NCBI GenBank assembly: GCA_964628385.1 | Contig: CAZVOD010000144.1 | Coordinates: forward strand, 1-5,756 | Source: JANQPA01 sp964628385 | GTDB lineage: Bacteria; Bacteroidota; Bacteroidia; Chitinophagales; Saprospiraceae | DNA: 5,756 bases | Reading direction: 5' to 3' | Shown: positions 5,225 to 5,756 of the stretch, in pieces | How positions within the stretch are numbered: position 1 is the stretch's first letter | Layout: every line of letters starts with the position of its first letter | Position numbers and translations under genes: made by a program | The notes under the pieces: generated by a model | What the model saw: the letters and a program-made list of their open reading frames with translations, nothing else | What the model was told of the DNA's origin: nothing | Database searches by the model: none

Positions 5225-5756
5225 AATTGGGGGTAAGTATAGTTTCAGTCTTTCAAGGTCATGTTTTATCCATTTTGTATTAAGGCTGTCCGAATCTTTG
5301 TATTGATGGCGAAGCTCTTCCAGTCTTTCGTGCATCATTTTCTGCACTTCCTTATAATTAGTTTGCCCGTATACATTATTTAATTCTTCAGGATCCTTTT
5401 CTAAATCGTAAAGTTCCCACTCATCAATATCGTAGTAGAAATGAATAAGCTTATACCTGTTTGTTCTTATTCCATAGTGACGTTTTACCATATGGATCCC
5501 AGGGTATTCATAATAGTGGTAATATAGAGCATCTCTCCAATTAGAATTTTTATTGCTAAAAAGAGACAACAAACTGATCCCTTGCATATCGTTAGGAGTT
5601 TCAGCACTAGCTAAGTCTAAAAAAGTAGGAGCGAAATCTAAATTCTGCACTAAATCATTATTTACACTTCCTGCTTTAATTAATTTCGGGTATTTAATAA
5701 TTAATGGTATTCTAAACGAAGGTTCGTACATAAATCGTTTATCAAACCAACCATGT
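5213..5756 (-). CDS. Sulfatase (S1 / arylsulfatase type), C-terminal part, runs off right edge
   Basis: On the minus strand an open frame enters at the right edge and stops at TAG 5215-5213, giving 180 residues. It starts HGWFDKRFMYEPSFRIPLII, the 'GeHGwfdKrfmYe.s.RvPlii' block of formylglycine-dependent type I sulfatases. It continues with LDFAPTFLDLA, MQGISLLSLF and YGIRTNRYKLIHFYYD, then WELYDLEKDPEELNNVY. This is the conserved C-terminal subdomain. The enzyme removes sulfate esters, in marine Bacteroidota mostly from algal polysaccharides, and is usually exported; the N-terminus with the catalytic Cys/Ser motif and any signal peptide is outside the window. The last 25 residues or so after YKDSDSLN are less family-like, and the final 12 bases overlap the IS3 remnant frame, so the tail may have been changed by the insertion. 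The core homology is complete to the expected end, so the enzyme may be active. Confidence 0.92.
   Translation of the reverse strand, partial: HGWFDKRFMYEPSFRIPLIIKYPKLIKAGSVNNDLVQNLDFAPTFLDLASAETPNDMQGISLLSLFSNKNSNWRDALYYHYYEYPGIHMVKRHYGIRTNRYKLIHFYYDIDEWELYDLEKDPEELNNVYGQTNYKEVQKMMHERLEELRHQYKDSDSLNTKWIKHDLERLKLYLPPILNQ

Noticed and set aside
1..5756. A defence or toxin-antitoxin system formed by the 484- and 124-residue genes
   Set aside because: They are convergent and not an operon, and neither has a recognisable nuclease, kinase, NTPase, TIR or toxin motif. The claim would be a guess.

Overview
The window looks like accessory DNA from a Bacteroidota genome, probably a Cytophagia/Flavobacteriia-type and possibly marine organism. 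Three things support this. There is a DUF6090-type membrane protein, a family I know essentially from Bacteroidota. There is a sulfatase of the kind abundant in polysaccharide-degrading Bacteroidota. There are promoter-like sites of the TAnnTTTG type. The host genes are A+T-rich, while the integrase, IS66 and IS21 pieces are visibly richer in G+C. No tRNA, rRNA or CRISPR array was seen.

Layout. Positions 1-112 (minus) hold the start of an unrecognised membrane protein that runs off the left edge. Positions 113-349 are non-coding and carry a good Bacteroidota-type promoter on the plus strand. Positions 350-1804 (plus) encode an intact 484-residue protein of no family I can name. Its N-terminus is helical and its two beta-rich halves look distantly alike. 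A 124-residue unrecognised protein (1843-2217, minus) faces it tail to tail. After an A+T-rich spacer comes a badly damaged tyrosine recombinase (about 2421-2761), with its N-terminus gone, an internal deletion that removes the catalytic Lys region, and a frameshift just before the catalytic Tyr. Eight bases later an intact DUF6090 protein starts (2770-3495).

From 3503 the window is an insertion-sequence graveyard. An IS66 left end with intact tnpA and the first 31 or so codons of tnpB is interrupted by the left end of an IS21-family element. That element's istA is cut after about 207 codons and joined directly to the 3' half of an IS3-family orfB. The orfB piece lacks its first catalytic Asp and carries a nonsense codon. 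All three pieces face the same way, and none retains a complete transposition module. The piece ends against, and slightly overlaps, the 3' end of a sulfatase gene (5213-5756, minus) that continues past the right edge.

How the parts work together: I see no convincing multi-gene system. The mobile pieces are dead remnants that record successive insertion and deletion. Apart from the DUF6090 protein and the sulfatase, the genes most likely to be functional are the unknown 484-residue protein and its convergent 124-residue neighbour. These two are the best candidates for undescribed biology, but nothing in the sequence fixes their role.
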